Of a DNA stretch of 64,000 nt, positions 1 to 12,400 are shown piece by piece. A program made the position numbers and the translations under genes. The notes under the pieces are model-generated. The model made no database searches. It was not told where the DNA came from and worked only from the letters and a program-made list of their open reading frames with translations. Location: the NCBI GenBank assembly GCA_025403435.1, contig CM046354.1, forward strand, positions 35,243,533 to 35,307,532, in the 5' to 3' direction. How positions within the stretch are numbered: the stretch's first letter is position 1; every line of letters starts with the position of its first letter. This stretch comes from Artocarpus heterophyllus (lineage: Eukaryota; Streptophyta; Magnoliopsida; Rosales; Moraceae).

Positions 1-1715
1 TAAAGTTGGGCGCTTTATTCATGTAAAGATTGTTAGGTTGTCTATATCTCTTTTGGGAGATGGTTTGTCTTGACCATCGGAGTTGGACTCCGTGAATAGA
101 AACATTGGCGCGTTGTCATAGGTGACAACATGTTGGATCGGGACATAAAGTGAATTGATTTGGATTAATAATTCTATCTTGGCAAATCGATTCACTTTAG
201 ACAGTCATTTGTATTGTATCTTAATCCTGAGATGAATAATGGGCCCGTTGTCTCGACTTGTGCCTTTTGATGTGCCAAAGGGTAACACCCACATCTCAAT
301 AGTGGTATGCATACCGGTACGTTGGAGGCATGACTCTTGATAGCGTGGACTTGTTATTCATAGATATGGAATCCATAGCTCCTCTTTAGGAGTAATGATA
401 TCCTCTTATATGCGTTGTCCTGTAATTGGAAAACTAGAGCGCTCAACCATTTGGATACATAGGTGTAACCGAATGGTATACTATCTTTGAATGGTAAGTT
501 TTCTAATGGTGAGACAATGGAACGTAAGATAAAAATAATCTGGAAGGTAAGACAGAACTTGTCCTTAAGCCGATTATGGATGATCATATGGGGATACGAT
601 ACACTATGATATGTCATGGAGACTTAGCTACACGAGCTTCATAATTCTATAAAGTTCGAGAGTGCAGCTCCAAGCTTTTAGTGGAGTAGCGTTGGAGTTG
701 ATAATTGTGAAATGTATATCTGGGATATTGGGTTTCATAATTATCATGAGCTTGAACTTCATAGGTCCATTTTGGTCCCCTTTGCTAGCTCACAAAGTCC
801 TATAACGACACGGCGTGCTTTTCCAATAATTGGTGACTTATGTCAGATTTATCAGATTGGTTTAAAATTTGTAAGAATCAAATAATTCATGTCTGTTTAT
901 CGGTTGAATTAATTTTGTAAGAAATTAGTTCAAGATAAACTTGTTGAATTATTGCAATTAGATAATTCTTGTTTGTTTATCAGTTGTTTTAATTTTGGAC
1001 AAATTAGAACAAGATAAACTTGTATAATTATTGTTTTGATCAGATATCTTCTCTATTGGGTTATTTGAATCAAAACTGAGACTTTATTCTTTAGAATCTC
1101 GGGTGGAAAATAAAAGATTCACAGAGATTTTTTCTTGGGACTTCGGCCTGCCGAATGACATGGTCGGCCTGCCGATCAGAATGTTCAGCCTGTCGATTAG
1201 CGGGAGATAAGATTACGCGTTTTCACGTGGATCTTATCAGATATTGATCCGAACTTGATTTTGTTTCGAGTTTTTGAGACTTAATCAGATATGGACTGAC
1301 CCCAGGACCAATAGCTATAAAAAGGGAGTGAGTCTTATGATTTACTTAGATCAATTTGAGAGATTAAAAGTGATACTCTTCTAGTGAGCATCTGAAAACT
1401 CCCTAACAGCTTTTGTTCACAAATCACGAGCACTAGCTTTGGGTTCTCTCTATTGGTTGGAAGGAGAGTCACCAGTGGAAGAGCTATACATGTAAGCCTA
1501 CACTCACTCCGGTTGTGGATAGAGAATAGCAAAGAAGACCAGTTGGTTGAGGCTCTTCTGGAACGTTACTTCTTTACACAGGTTGCGGAGGTTCTTCGGC
1601 ACACTAAGGTTAGTAAGATCTGTCTAATTTATACATATAACATGTCAAACTTGTGTTTTAAAAATTACTCTGATGAAAAATTTTTAAAATTTCGCTGCGC
1701 ACTTTGTTTCCAACA
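1..1715 (+). repeat. 5' LTR of Copia-1 (partial)
   Basis: It matches 7536-9292 almost base for base and ends with CAACA immediately before the primer site. It contains a TATA box (TATAAAAAG, 1316-1324) preceded by CCAATAG. A cluster of CGGCCTGCCG near-palindromes lies at 1142-1199, about 120-170 bp upstream of the TATA box, and an imperfect tandem repeat of about 80 bp at about 885-1045 (each copy has a TTTATCGGTTG-like core). Short open frames in both strands here are conserved only because the LTR is repeated; they match no family. Confidence 0.92.
1316..1324 (+). promoter_or_regulatory. TATA box of the Copia-1 5' LTR
   Basis: TATAAAAAG with CCAAT-like sequence just upstream. The same box occurs at 8894-8902, 47388-47396 and 55038-55046 in the other LTRs, which supports a conserved LTR promoter. 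Transcription would start roughly 30 bp downstream. Confidence 0.7.
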
Positions 1716-3314
1716 ATTGGTATCAGAGCCGAGGTTTTTACATAAATTTGCAAGTTTGTGATCATGTTATATGCATAAATTTTGTTATCTTAATCTCTAC
1801 TATGTTTGAATTGAATTTTATAGAGAGATGGCACTCTAGGTTTCTATATAATATATATGTTGTCTTGGATTATGTGGTGAATGTTTATTAATTAATTATG
1901 GTTGATTAAATCATTGTTTAACTATTTATTAATTAATTAATACCGGTTATGGTTCCTTAGAGGTTAGAATGTGTATCTAGGTTTTTTTATGTAATTAGAT
2001 GGCGGACTATCATCTCCGTCTAGGAATTGTTATTTAATTTTTTAATTTGTAAGAATTTTGTAATTATATAATTATTCGGAGAAGACGGAACGAGAAGTCG
2101 GATCTTAAAGATTGACGATGGCGCCTCCAGGTATTTCCTGAGTCTCTAATTTTATGTTTTTGAATTGTTGAAAATAAAATTGATGAATTGCATTAAAATT
2201 GTATTTTTTGGAATGAGGGTTTTCTGCTCGATCGGCATGCCGGACCTCACAGTTCGGCAGGCCGAAGGTCATAGATCGGTAGGCCGGACGTGTGGTCCGG
2301 TAGGCCGACAGTGGGGCAGAAATTTTGGTGCTCTGCCGGTAGGCCAAACTTTCAGTTCGGCAGGCCAAACCTGCATGATCAAAAAGGTGCAATTTTTTCA
2401 GTGTAGTTTTAATTTTATTTTTGGGATGATTCTGAGAAACATTAAATTTGGATATGACCAAAAATATGAAGTATTCGATTCATACGGGATTGAAGATTTG
2501 AAGATAGATATTACATGAAGAAGGATATAGCTTGAGGATTCAAGGATGAAGAATCGATAAATGTCTCGATTATTCTCTTGTAATCTTAGTTTTCTATTCT
2601 CTAGGGTGGAACTATAATATTACAGTTATTATTATTTTGCTTGTAGCTTTGCTTGTTTGCATTATAATATGATTTACTATGTATATTGATAATATGTCAT
2701 ATAGAATAGGGAGTGCCGCTCATATTAAAATTGTTCATGCATAATTTTAAAATAAAACCTTGACTTCAAAAGATTGAGTGGGAGAAGGTTTTCAAAGAGA
2801 GGACCTAAGGCCTCCATCGTTGGTCCATAGGAAGAACATGGTGGTCCCGACCCCTAGGAAGGGATTTCTATCATGTACCAGATTGGATCTCTGAAAGGAT
2901 AAGGTATTTTAGTATGATTTATGGTGGCACACCCGTAGGTGGTGATTATAAATCATGGATAAAATATTGAAACGGTGGTTATACACTCACGTTAATTTTA
3001 TTATTAACCTCCCATAGGAGCTCTGTTAATAAAATTAATGGCCAAAGAAACGATTAGTAGTATATGCTAGATCATACGGGTCCTGGATGGCATATATTAA
3101 TTAGGAGGGGATCCGTGTTCCTGATTGAATTTGGCATGACTCCCCTAGGAGCTTGTTGAATTCTGAGTTGGGAATTATCGTTGTAAGGTTGTGATAATTT
3201 CAAGGTTTTGACACATAAACACATTTGTATGATTTTACATGATTGTGTTATCTTACTAAATTATTATATATGTTTGCTTATGTTTGGTATATGATTCTTT
3301 ATTGTAGAGTGAAA
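1716..3314 (+). other. Copia-1 untranslated leader with primer-binding site
   Basis: About 1.6 kb between LTR and gag. The primer-binding site TGGTATCAGAGC (1718-1729) is complementary to the 3' end of plant initiator tRNA-Met, the usual Copia primer. The leader then holds a cluster of CGGCAGGCCG-type near-palindromes (about 2226-2380) and a run of five hairpins (about 2835-3175) before the gag start. It has many short stops and no recognisable protein. The same layout with the same blocks recurs in Copia-4 (47787-49439), so it belongs to the family and is not debris. Confidence 0.8.
2835..3175 (+). other. Array of five hairpins upstream of gag
   Basis: Five successive inverted repeats, each around a loop resembling CCCCTAGGAG. 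The arms are ACATG/CATGT with TCCC/GGGA; ATGATTTAT/ATAAATCAT; TTAATTTTATT.AAC/GTTAATAAAATTAA; TATATGC/GCATATA; and GAATT.TGGCA/TGTTG.AATTC (with G-U pairs). Loop centres are spaced about 65-80 bp. All five recur in Copia-4 at about 48960-49280. The function is unknown; a translation or packaging role is inference. Confidence 0.6.
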
Positions 3315-6300
3315 ATGTCTAAAAACGCTTTATCATCGATACTTGACAAAAATCAATTAACCGGTGAGAATTATAACGATTGGAAACGAAACCCGGACAT
3401 CGTCCTATCCTTTGAGAAATTGAAATATGTACTGACAACCCCTTGTCCTCCCGAGCCTACAAGAGACTCAAGTAATGAGCAATTCCAAGCGTACGACTGC
3501 TGGAAAGATGCTAATGATCAAGCCCGCTGCTATGTTATGGCTAGCATGAACAACATGCTGCAGGCTCAACATCAGGATTATGAGACTGCAAAGCAGATCT
3601 TGGATAATCTTGAGGACATGTTTGGAGGCTAGGCCATAACAAAGAGGCAAGGGGCGCTTTGAAAACTCTTAAACTGTAGACAGAGACCGGGGACATCTGT
3701 AAAGGAACACATGATGTTGGTCATGGGTTACCTCGCTGAGGCTTAAACCAATGGAGCCAATATCGATGCTGAAACTCAGATGACTATGGTCTTTGAGACT
3801 CTGTCTAAGGAATTTATTCCGTTTAGAGCTACTTTTAATTTAAGCAATAGACGGGATATGACATTGACAGAACTGATGAAACAGTTACAGGAGTTTGAAC
3901 TGCTGATCAGGGAGTCTCCTGCTGGTGGTGAGGCCAACATGGTAGCTGCTTTTGGTTCCAATCCTAACTCTAGGAATGGAAAGAAGCAACGGGCCAAGAG
4001 TAGGAAGTCTTCTATTCCTGCTGCTACCAAGAGCAAGAAGAAGAAGAAGAAGAACCCAAAGAAGCTTAAGTGCTTCTTCTGTGGTAAGATCGGGCATATA
4101 AAGAAGCATTGCAAGGACTTCCTTTCCAAGGGAGGTAGGTGTGATCTTCTATATTTAGAAACTTGTTTGGTTGAGGAATCCAGTGACATCTGGGTCATAG
4201 ATTCCAGTGCAACTAATCATGTTTGTGTTTCTCTGCAGGGATTCAAAGAAATGAGAAGTCTACTACGTGAAGACTTAACGCTTCGGATGGGCGATGGATC
4301 CTTGGTCTCAGCGGAAGCAGTGGGAGATGTCCATCTTTACTTTGATAATTATAGGAATTTAATTTTGCGAGATTGTTTTTATGTTCCAAAATTTAAAAGG
4401 AACTTAATTTTTGTATCTTCTTTATTTAAAGACTCCTACGTGGTATCTTTTAATGAAAAAGTGGTGATTCGTAAAAACAAATCTTTTATCTATTCTGGAT
4501 GGATGCAAAATAATCTATATTTTATCAAACCTAAGATGGACTTATCGGTTAATGCTGAGATAAATGATAATGACTGAAAAAGACTTAAAACTTCTCACTC
4601 GAATAAGACTTATCTTTGGCATTTGTGCCTTGGCCATATTAACCTGAATAGGATTCAAAGGTTGGTAAGGGATGGACCTTTAAGACACTTAAAGGTGGAA
4701 TCTATACCTCAATGTGAGTCTTGTTTGGAGGGTAAAATGACCAAAAGACCATACGGGTCTAAGGGCAATAGGGCCGAAGGGGTTCTAGAACTTGTGCATA
4801 GTGATGTTTGTGGACCGATGAACATCCGGGCACGAGGAGGGTATGAGTACTTCGTCACTTTTATTGACGATTACTCAAGATATGGGTATGTGTACCTAAT
4901 GCACCACAAAAGCGAAACTTATGATAAATTCAGGGAGTTTCAGGCTAAAGTGGAAAAGCAATTGGGTAGACCCATAAAGGCACTTCGATCTGATCGAGGT
5001 GGAGAATACCTATCTGATGAGTTCTTAGGACACTTGTTAGAGAATGAGATTTTATCCCATTTGACTACGCCGGGCACTCCGCAGCAGAATGGCATAGCGG
5101 AGAGAAGGAATAGGACTTTGTTGGACATGATTAGGTCCATGATGAGTTATTCATCATTGCCTTTATCCTTTTGGGGATATGCACTACAAACCGTATGTTA
5201 TCTTTTGAACAATGTGCCTTCAAAATCGGTCCCTAAAACTCCTCACGAGTTGTGGACAAGACGGAAGACTTCCATTAACCATATTCACATATGGGGAAGT
5301 CCGGCTCATGTCATATTTAAGGATCCGAATAAGTTGGAAGCACGTTCGAAAGTTTGCGTGTTTGTAGGATATCCAAAAGGGACTAAAGGGGGTTATTTTT
5401 ATAAACCAAAGGAAAATAAAATCGTGGTTTCAACTAATGTAAATTTCCTTGAGGAGAGTTACATGGATGACTTTAAACCTCGAAGCAAAGTGGTGCCTGA
5501 GGAGTTAAGGGGTGATCCGTTCACTCTGGAGGTTCCGAACGAAACGATTCCGATCGGTGTAGAAAAATCAAACAAACCTGAACAACAACCTCAGGGGCTT
5601 CGGTGTAGTGGGAGGATCAGGCGTCAACCTGAGAGGTATATGTTCAATGGGGAGGCCTTCTTGGCTGAACCGGATGAACATGATAGGGATCCTTATACTT
5701 ACACAGAAGCTATGGAGGATGTTGATTCAAGACTCTGGACAGAGGCCATGAACATAGAGATGAAGTCTATGAAGACTAATCGGGTCTGAGAGCTTGTGGA
5801 TCTTCTCGATGGGGTAAAACCCATAGGGTGTAAGTGGATCTACAGGAGGAAAAGAGGAGTGGATGGAAAGGTCAAAACCTTTAAGGCTAGACTGGTAGCT
5901 AAGGGTTATACACAAAAGGAAGGAATCGATAATGAGGAAACCTTTTCGCCTGTAGCCATGCTTAAGTCCATCCAGATTCTCTTGTCCATAGCTTCCGCTC
6001 TCGACTACGAGATTTGGCAGATGGATGTCAAGACGGTTTTTCTGAATGGCTATCTTGATGAGTCTATTTATATGGAATAACCAGACGGGTTCAAGGTCGC
6101 AGGTTAAGAGGGTAAGGTTTGTAAGCTGCTAAAGTCTATTTATGGACTTAAGCAGGCTTCTCGTTCTTGGAACATAAGATTTGATCAAGTGATCAAGACT
6201 TATGGGTTCTCACAAAATGTGGATGAACCATGTGTTTACAAACACATTAAGGATGGGAAGGTGGTTTTTCTACTACTCTATGTAGATGACATTCTGCTAA

Positions 6301-7266
6301 TTGGTAATGACGTTGGGCCATTGTCATCGATCAAATTATGGTTGACCAAGCAGTTTGACATGAAGGACTTAGGTGAGGCTAATTTTGTTCTCGGTATCCA
6401 GATCTTTCGGGATAGGAAGAACAAAATGATAGCTTTGTCTCAGGTCGGCTACATAGATAAAATTCTCAGGAGGTTTGCAATGCAGGATTCTAAGGAAGGT
6501 GGGCAACCATCTAGGTCTAGAATTACTCTTTCTAAGAAAGACTCTCCAAAGTCTTATGAAGAAAGAGAATACATGAAGAAGGTGCCTTATGCTTCGGCAG
6601 TGGGTAGTCTCATGTATGCCATGCTTTGCACATGATCGGATATTAGCTATGCGGTCGGGATTGTGAGTCGATTTCAGGCAGATCCAAGACCGAACCATTG
6701 GGTTGCGGTAAAGCATATTTTCAAATACCTAAGAAGGACTCGAGGGTATATGCTTGTGTATTCGGGTGAGGATTTAACTCCTCTAGGATACACTGATTCA
6801 GATTTTCAATCCTGTCTGGATTCTAGGAAATCGACTTCGGGGTTTGTGTTTACTCTGGGTGGCGGTGCCATCAGTTGGAGAAGTGTGAAGCATGATTGCA
6901 CTTCAAATTTAACGATGGAGGCCGAGTATGTGGCTGCTAGTGATGCTTCGAAAGAAGCAATGTGGCTCCGCAAGTTCCTTAGGGATCTTGAGGTAATTCC
7001 TGGTATGGATAAAGCGGTATCACTATACTGTGATAACAGTGCGGCGGTAGCTAATGCTAAGGAACCAAGATTCACTAGAAGAGTAAGCATATTGATCGGA
7101 AGTATCATGTGATAAAGGACTTCGTTGAGGGAGGACATGTCACGGTGTGCAAGATCGCGTCAGAGGACAATTTTGCTGATCCATTTACGAAGACACTTAC
7201 TGGTAGAGTCTTCGAGAGGCATGTGGAAGCTATGGGGATGCAAAAATTGTTGTATTTACTCACTTA
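3315..7266 (+). pseudogene. Copia-1 gag-pol polyprotein, degenerate
   Basis: The start is the ATG that opens the gag in both related copies. Domains in order: gag; CCHC zinc knuckle (about 4068-4112, C-x2-C-x4-H-x4-C complete); protease (about 4198, motif D-S-S-A where D-S-G-A is expected); pre-integrase zinc region (about 4617); integrase core with its D, D and E motifs (about 4800-5200); reverse transcriptase with YVDD (6279); and RNase H (about 6790-7180). Eight in-frame stops are visible (codons starting 3630, 3660, 3744, 4575, 5787, 6078, 6105, 6633), plus a one-base loss near 7070 that shifts the last 60 codons. Relative to Copia-4, seven of the eight stops need only C-to-T or G-to-A changes. 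It cannot make a working polyprotein. Confidence 0.93.
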
Positions 7267-7270
7267 GTGC

Positions 7271-7281
7271 AAGTGGGAGAT
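7271..7281 (+). other. Polypurine tract of Copia-1
   Basis: AAGTGGGAGA followed by T, directly before the 3' LTR. It is the plus-strand priming site. The same tract precedes the Copia-4 3' LTR at about 53397-53407. Confidence 0.75.
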
Positions 7282-9292
7282 TGTTAGACATGCATGCTCT
7301 AAGGAGTAAAAATGTAATACGTTTTTGGAGACATTTTTATCAATAAAGAATTTATTCTTTTATATATACCAAATCTTGTCCTCTTTACATTCATATTTGT
7401 TAAATGTATGATAAGCAAACAGTAGTCTGAGACTGTCAGTCTAAACCTTAAGAATTGGGCATATGATGGACTGATTATGCGGAAGACACGATTCTTAAGG
7501 TGACGGTCTAAAACATATGATCTGCATCGAGGGAATAAAGTTAGGCGCTTTATTCATGTAAAGATTGTTATGTTGTCTATATCTCTTTTGGGAGATGGTT
7601 TGTCTTGACCATCAGAGTTGGACTCCGTGAATAGAAACATTGGCGTGTTGTCATAGGTGATGACGTGTTAGATCGGGACATAAAGTGAATTGATTTGGAT
7701 TAATAATTCTATCTTGGCAAATCGATTCATTTTAGACAGTCATTTGTATTGTATCTTAATCCTGAGATGAATAATGGGCCCGTTGTCTCGACTTGTGTCT
7801 TTTGATGTGCCAAAGGGTAACACCCACATCTCAATAGTGGTATGCATACCGGTACGTTGGAGGCATGACTCTTGATAGCGTGGACTTGTTATTCATAGAT
7901 ATGGAATCCATAGTTCCTCTTTAGGAGTAATGATATCCTCTTATATGCGTTGTCCTGTAATTGGAAAACTAGAGCGCTCAACCATTTGGATACATAGGTG
8001 TAACCGAATGGTATACTATCTTTGAATGGTAAGTTTTCTAATGGTGAGACAATGGAACGTAAGATAAAAAATAATCGGGAAGGTAAGACAGAACTTGTCC
8101 TTAAGCCGATTATGGATGATCATATGGGGATGCGATACACTATGACATGTCATGGAGACTTAGCTACATGAGCTTCGTAATTCTATAAAGTTTGAGAGTA
8201 CAGCTCCAAGCTTTTAGTGGAGTAGCGTTGGAGTTGATAATTGTGAAATGTATATCTGGGATATTGGGTTTCATAATTATCATGAGCTTGAACTTTATAG
8301 GTCCATTTTGGTCCCCTTTTCTAGCTCACAAAGTCCTGTAACGACACGGCGTGCTTTTCCAATAATTGGTGACTTATGTTGGATTTATCAGATTGGTTTA
8401 AAATTTGTAAGAATCAAATAATTCATGTCTGTTTATCAGTTGAATTAATTTTGTAAGAAATTAGTTCAAGATAAACTTGTTGAATTATTACGATCAGATA
8501 ATTCTTGTCTGTTTATTGGTTGTTTTAATTTTGGACAAATTAGAACAAGATAAACTTGTAGAATTATTGTGAATTGATTTATTTTCTTAGAGATTATCTT
8601 GATAAAGTTTGTTTTGATCAGATATCTTCTCTATTGGGTTATTTGAATCAAAACTGAGACTTTATCCTTTAGAATCTCGGGTGGAATAAAAAAGATTCAC
8701 ATAGATTTTTTCTCGGGAGTTCAGCCTACCGAATGACGTGGTCGGCTTGCCGATCAGAATGTTCGGCCTGCCGATCAGCGGGAGATAAGATTACGCGTTT
8801 TCACGCAGATCTTATCAGATATTGATCCGAACTTGATTCTATTTCAAGTTTTTGAGACCTAATCTGATATGGACTGACCCCAAGACCAATAGCTATAAAA
8901 AGGGGGTGAGTCTTATGATTTACTTAGATCAATTTGAGAGATTAAGAGTGATACTCTTCTAGTGAGTATTTGAAAACTCCCTGAGAGCTTTTGTTCACAA
9001 ATCACGAACACTAGCTTTGGGTTCTCTCTCTTGGTTGGAAGGAGAGTCACCGGTGGAAGAGCTGTACATGTGAGCCCACACTCACTCCGGTTGTGGATAG
9101 AGAATAGCAAAGAAGACCAGTTGGTTAAGGCTCTTCTGGAACGTTACTTCTCTACACAGGTTGCGGAGGTTCTTCGGCACACTGAGGTTAGTAAGATTTG
9201 TCTAATTTATACATATAACACGTCAAACTTGTGTTTTGGAAATTACTCTGATGAAAATTTTTAAAATTCCGCTGCGCACTTTGTTTCCAACA
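7282..9292 (+). repeat. 3' LTR of Copia-1 (2,011 bp)
   Basis: It begins TGTTAGACATG and ends TTTCCAACA, the TG...CA ends expected of an LTR. The TATA box is at 8894-8902. CGGCCTGCCG-type near-palindromes lie at about 8719-8780, partly decayed. It is the reference full-length LTR for the family in this window. Confidence 0.93.
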
Positions 9293-9417
9293 CATTCAAC
9301 AAAATGAACATAAAGATTACAAGATTTGGTAAATAAATAATAAATAAATTCTTTATTGATAAAAATATCTCTAAAAAAATATTACATTTTTACTCCTCAG
9401 GGCATATTTGTCTAACA
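9293..9417 (-). repeat. Inverted terminal fragment of a Copia LTR
   Basis: This 125-bp stretch is the reverse complement of the first 125 bp of the Copia LTR; its right end TCTAACA is the LTR terminus read backwards. It abuts the Copia-1 3' LTR on the left and Copia-2 gag on the right. The simplest reading is that an inverted LTR inserted into Copia-2, and Copia-1 then inserted into that LTR. The rest of the inverted LTR would lie left of the window. Confidence 0.82.
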
Positions 9418-12400
9418 TCCGCTAATGAGCAAATCCATGTGTATGATTGCTGGAATGATGCTAATGATCAGGCTCGGTGTTATGTTATAGCTAGTATGAA
9501 TAACATACTATAGGCTCAATATGAAGATTATGACACTACGAAGTAGATCTTTGATAATCTTGAAAACATGTTTGGAGGCCAAACCGTAACAAAATGGCAA
9601 GGGGCACTTTGGAAAATTTTGAATTGTAAACAAAAACTGGGGACATCTATGAAAAAGCATATGATGTTGGTCATTGGTTATCTCGCTGAGGCTCAAGCCC
9701 ATGGAGCTGATATTGATACCAAGTCATAGATGGCTATGGTTTTTGAAACTCTATCAAAATAGTTCATCTTGTTTAGAGCTTCATATAATTTGAGCTACAG
9801 GAGTTCAAAAATCTATTTAGAGAAACTCCTGTGGGTGGAGAGGCCGACTTAGCGGCTACATCTGGTTCCAATCCTAACCTTGGGAATGGAAGGAAGTAGA
9901 AGGATAAGAACAAGAAGTCTTCTATTTTGGCAAATAGCAAGAATACGAAGAAGAAAAAGAAGAACCCGAAGAAGTTAAAGTGCTTTTTCTAAGGGAAGAT
10001 CAGGCACGTCAAGAAGAATTGCAAGGACTTGGGTCATAGATTCTAAAGCAACTAATCATGTTTGTGTTTCTGTATAGGGGTTCAAATAAATGAGAAGTCT
10101 ATTGCATGAACACTTCACGCTTCAGATAGATGATGGATCCTTAGTATTAGTTGAAGCAGTGGGAGACATCTATCTTCATTTTCATAATTATAGGATTTTA
10201 GTTTTACGAGATTGTTTTTATGTGCTTAGACTTAAAAGAAATTTAATATCTATAGCTTTTTTTTGAAGACTCTTATTTAGTTTCTTTTAATAATAAAGTG
10301 GTGATTTGTTAAAAAAAATCTTTTATCTGTGATGGATGGATGCAAAACAATCTATGTTTTATCAAACCTAAGATGGACTTACTGCTTAACACTAAGGTTA
10401 TTGATAATAACTTTAAAAGACTTAAGACTTCTAACTCTAAAAAGACCTATCTTTAGCATTTGTGATTAAGTCATATTAACCTAAATAGGATTCAAAGGTT
10501 GGTAAGGGATGGACCTTTAAGTCACTTAAAGGTGGAATCTATACAACAATGTGAATCTTGTTTAGAGGGCAAAATGACCAAAAGACCATTTGTGTCTAAG
10601 GGCAATAGGGTCGAAGGGGTTCTAGAACTTATGCATAGTGATGTTTGTCGTCCCATGAACATCCGAGCATGAGAAAGGTATGAGTACATTGTCACTTTTA
10701 TTGATGATTACTCAAGGTATGGGTATGTCTATCTAATGCAACATAAAAGCAAAACTTTTGATAAGTTCAAGGAGTTTCGAGTTGAAACGGAAAAGCAATT
10801 AAGCAAACCCATAAAGGCACTTTAGTCTAATCGAGGTGGTGAATACCTCTCTGATCAGTTCTTGGAACACTTATTATAGAGAATAGGATTTTATCCGATT
10901 TGACTGTGCCGGGCACTCCGTAGTAGAATGGCATAGCTGAGAGAAAGAGTAGAACTTTGTTGGACATGGTCAAGACCATGATGAGTTATTCATTTGGGAA
11001 TATGCACTACAAACTACATGTTATTTTTTAAACAATATGCCTTCAAAATTGGTTCTTAAAACTCCTTACGAGTTGTGGACAGGGAAGAAGACATCCTTAA
11101 ACCATATTCACATATGGGGATGTCCCACTCATGTCTTGCATAAAAAAGCGAATAAGTTAGAAGTACGTTCAAAAGTTTGTGTGTTTGTAGGATATCCAAA
11201 TGGGAATAAAGGGCATTATTTCTATAACCCAAAGGAAAATAAAGTCGTGGTTTCAATGAATGCAACATTCCTTGAGGAAAGTTACAAGGCCGACTTTAAG
11301 TGTCAAAGAAAAGTAGTATTCGAGGAGTTGGCGAGTGATTTGATCACTCTAGGTGTTTCGATAGAAACCAATCCAATCGATGTAGAAAAACCAACCGAAC
11401 AACAACATAAGGGGCATTGGCATAGTGGGAGGATCGGGTGTCAACCCAAAAAGTATATGTTCAATAGTGAGGCCTTTTTTGCTTAACCATATGAACATGA
11501 AGAGATCGTTACACTTACATAGAGGCTATGAAGGATGTTGATTCAAAACTTTGGACAAGAGCCATGAACACTGAGATAAAGTCTATAGAGACTAATCGGG
11601 TCTGGGAACTTATAGATCTTCTCGAGGGGATAAAACCCATGGGTGTAAGGGGATCAATAAGAGAAAGAGAAGAGCAGATAGAAGAGTCAAAACCTATAAG
11701 GTTAGACTAGTCGCTAAGGGATACACGCAAAAGGAAGGAATCGGTTATGAGGAAACCTTTTGGCCTGTAGCCATGCTTAAGTCCATATGCATTCTCTTGT
11801 CCATAGCTACCATTCTGACTACGAGATTTGGTAGATGGAAGTCAAGACGGTCTTTCTGAATGGCTATCTTGATAAGTCTATATATATGGTACAGCCAGAA
11901 GGGTTCAAGGCTAAGGGTCAAGAGGGTAAGGTTTGTAAGCTGTTGAAGTCAATTTATGGACTTGAGTAGGCTTCCCATTTTTGAACATAAGATTATATCA
12001 AGTGATCAAGACTTATGGGTTCGAACAAAATGTGAACGAACCATATGTTTATAAACACATTAAGGAAGAGAAGGCGGTTTTTCTACTACTATATATAGAT
12101 GGCATTCTACTAATTGGTAATGACGTTGGGGCATTGTCATTGGTCAAATTATGGTTGACCAAGTAGTTTGACATAAAAGAATTAGGTGAAGCTAATTATG
12201 TTATTGCTATCGAGATCTTTCGGGATAGGAAGATAGGAAGAACAGAATGATAGCTTTGTCCCAAGCAAGCTACATAAATAAAATTCTTAAGAGGTTTGCA
12301 ATGTAGAATTCCAAAAATGGTTGACAACCATCTAGGTTTGGAATTACTCTTTCTAAGAAAGACTCGCCAAAGTCTAATGAAGAAAGAGAATATATGAAGA

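Larger units (their letters stand above)
1..9292 (+). mobile_element. Copia-1 LTR retrotransposon, left edge outside window
   Basis: Ty1/Copia element read left to right: partial 5' LTR (1-1715), initiator-Met primer site, long leader, gag-pol in the Copia order (gag, protease, integrase, reverse transcriptase, RNase H), polypurine tract and complete 3' LTR (7282-9292). Position 1 aligns with offset 255 of the 3' LTR, so about 250 bp of the 5' LTR lie outside the window. The two LTRs differ by a few percent and by a roughly 40-bp deletion in the 5' copy near 1040, so this is not a recent insertion. The TSD cannot be checked because the left flank is missing. The right flank begins CATTC inside an inverted LTR of the same family. 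Confidence 0.93.

Noticed and set aside
1335..1761. Conserved short frames on both strands in every Copia LTR (about 65 codons minus, 77-102 codons plus; also at 8913, 47284, 54934, 57302, 59715)
   Set aside because: They are conserved because the LTR is repeated. Both strands are open in the same place, lengths vary between copies, and no family is recognisable.
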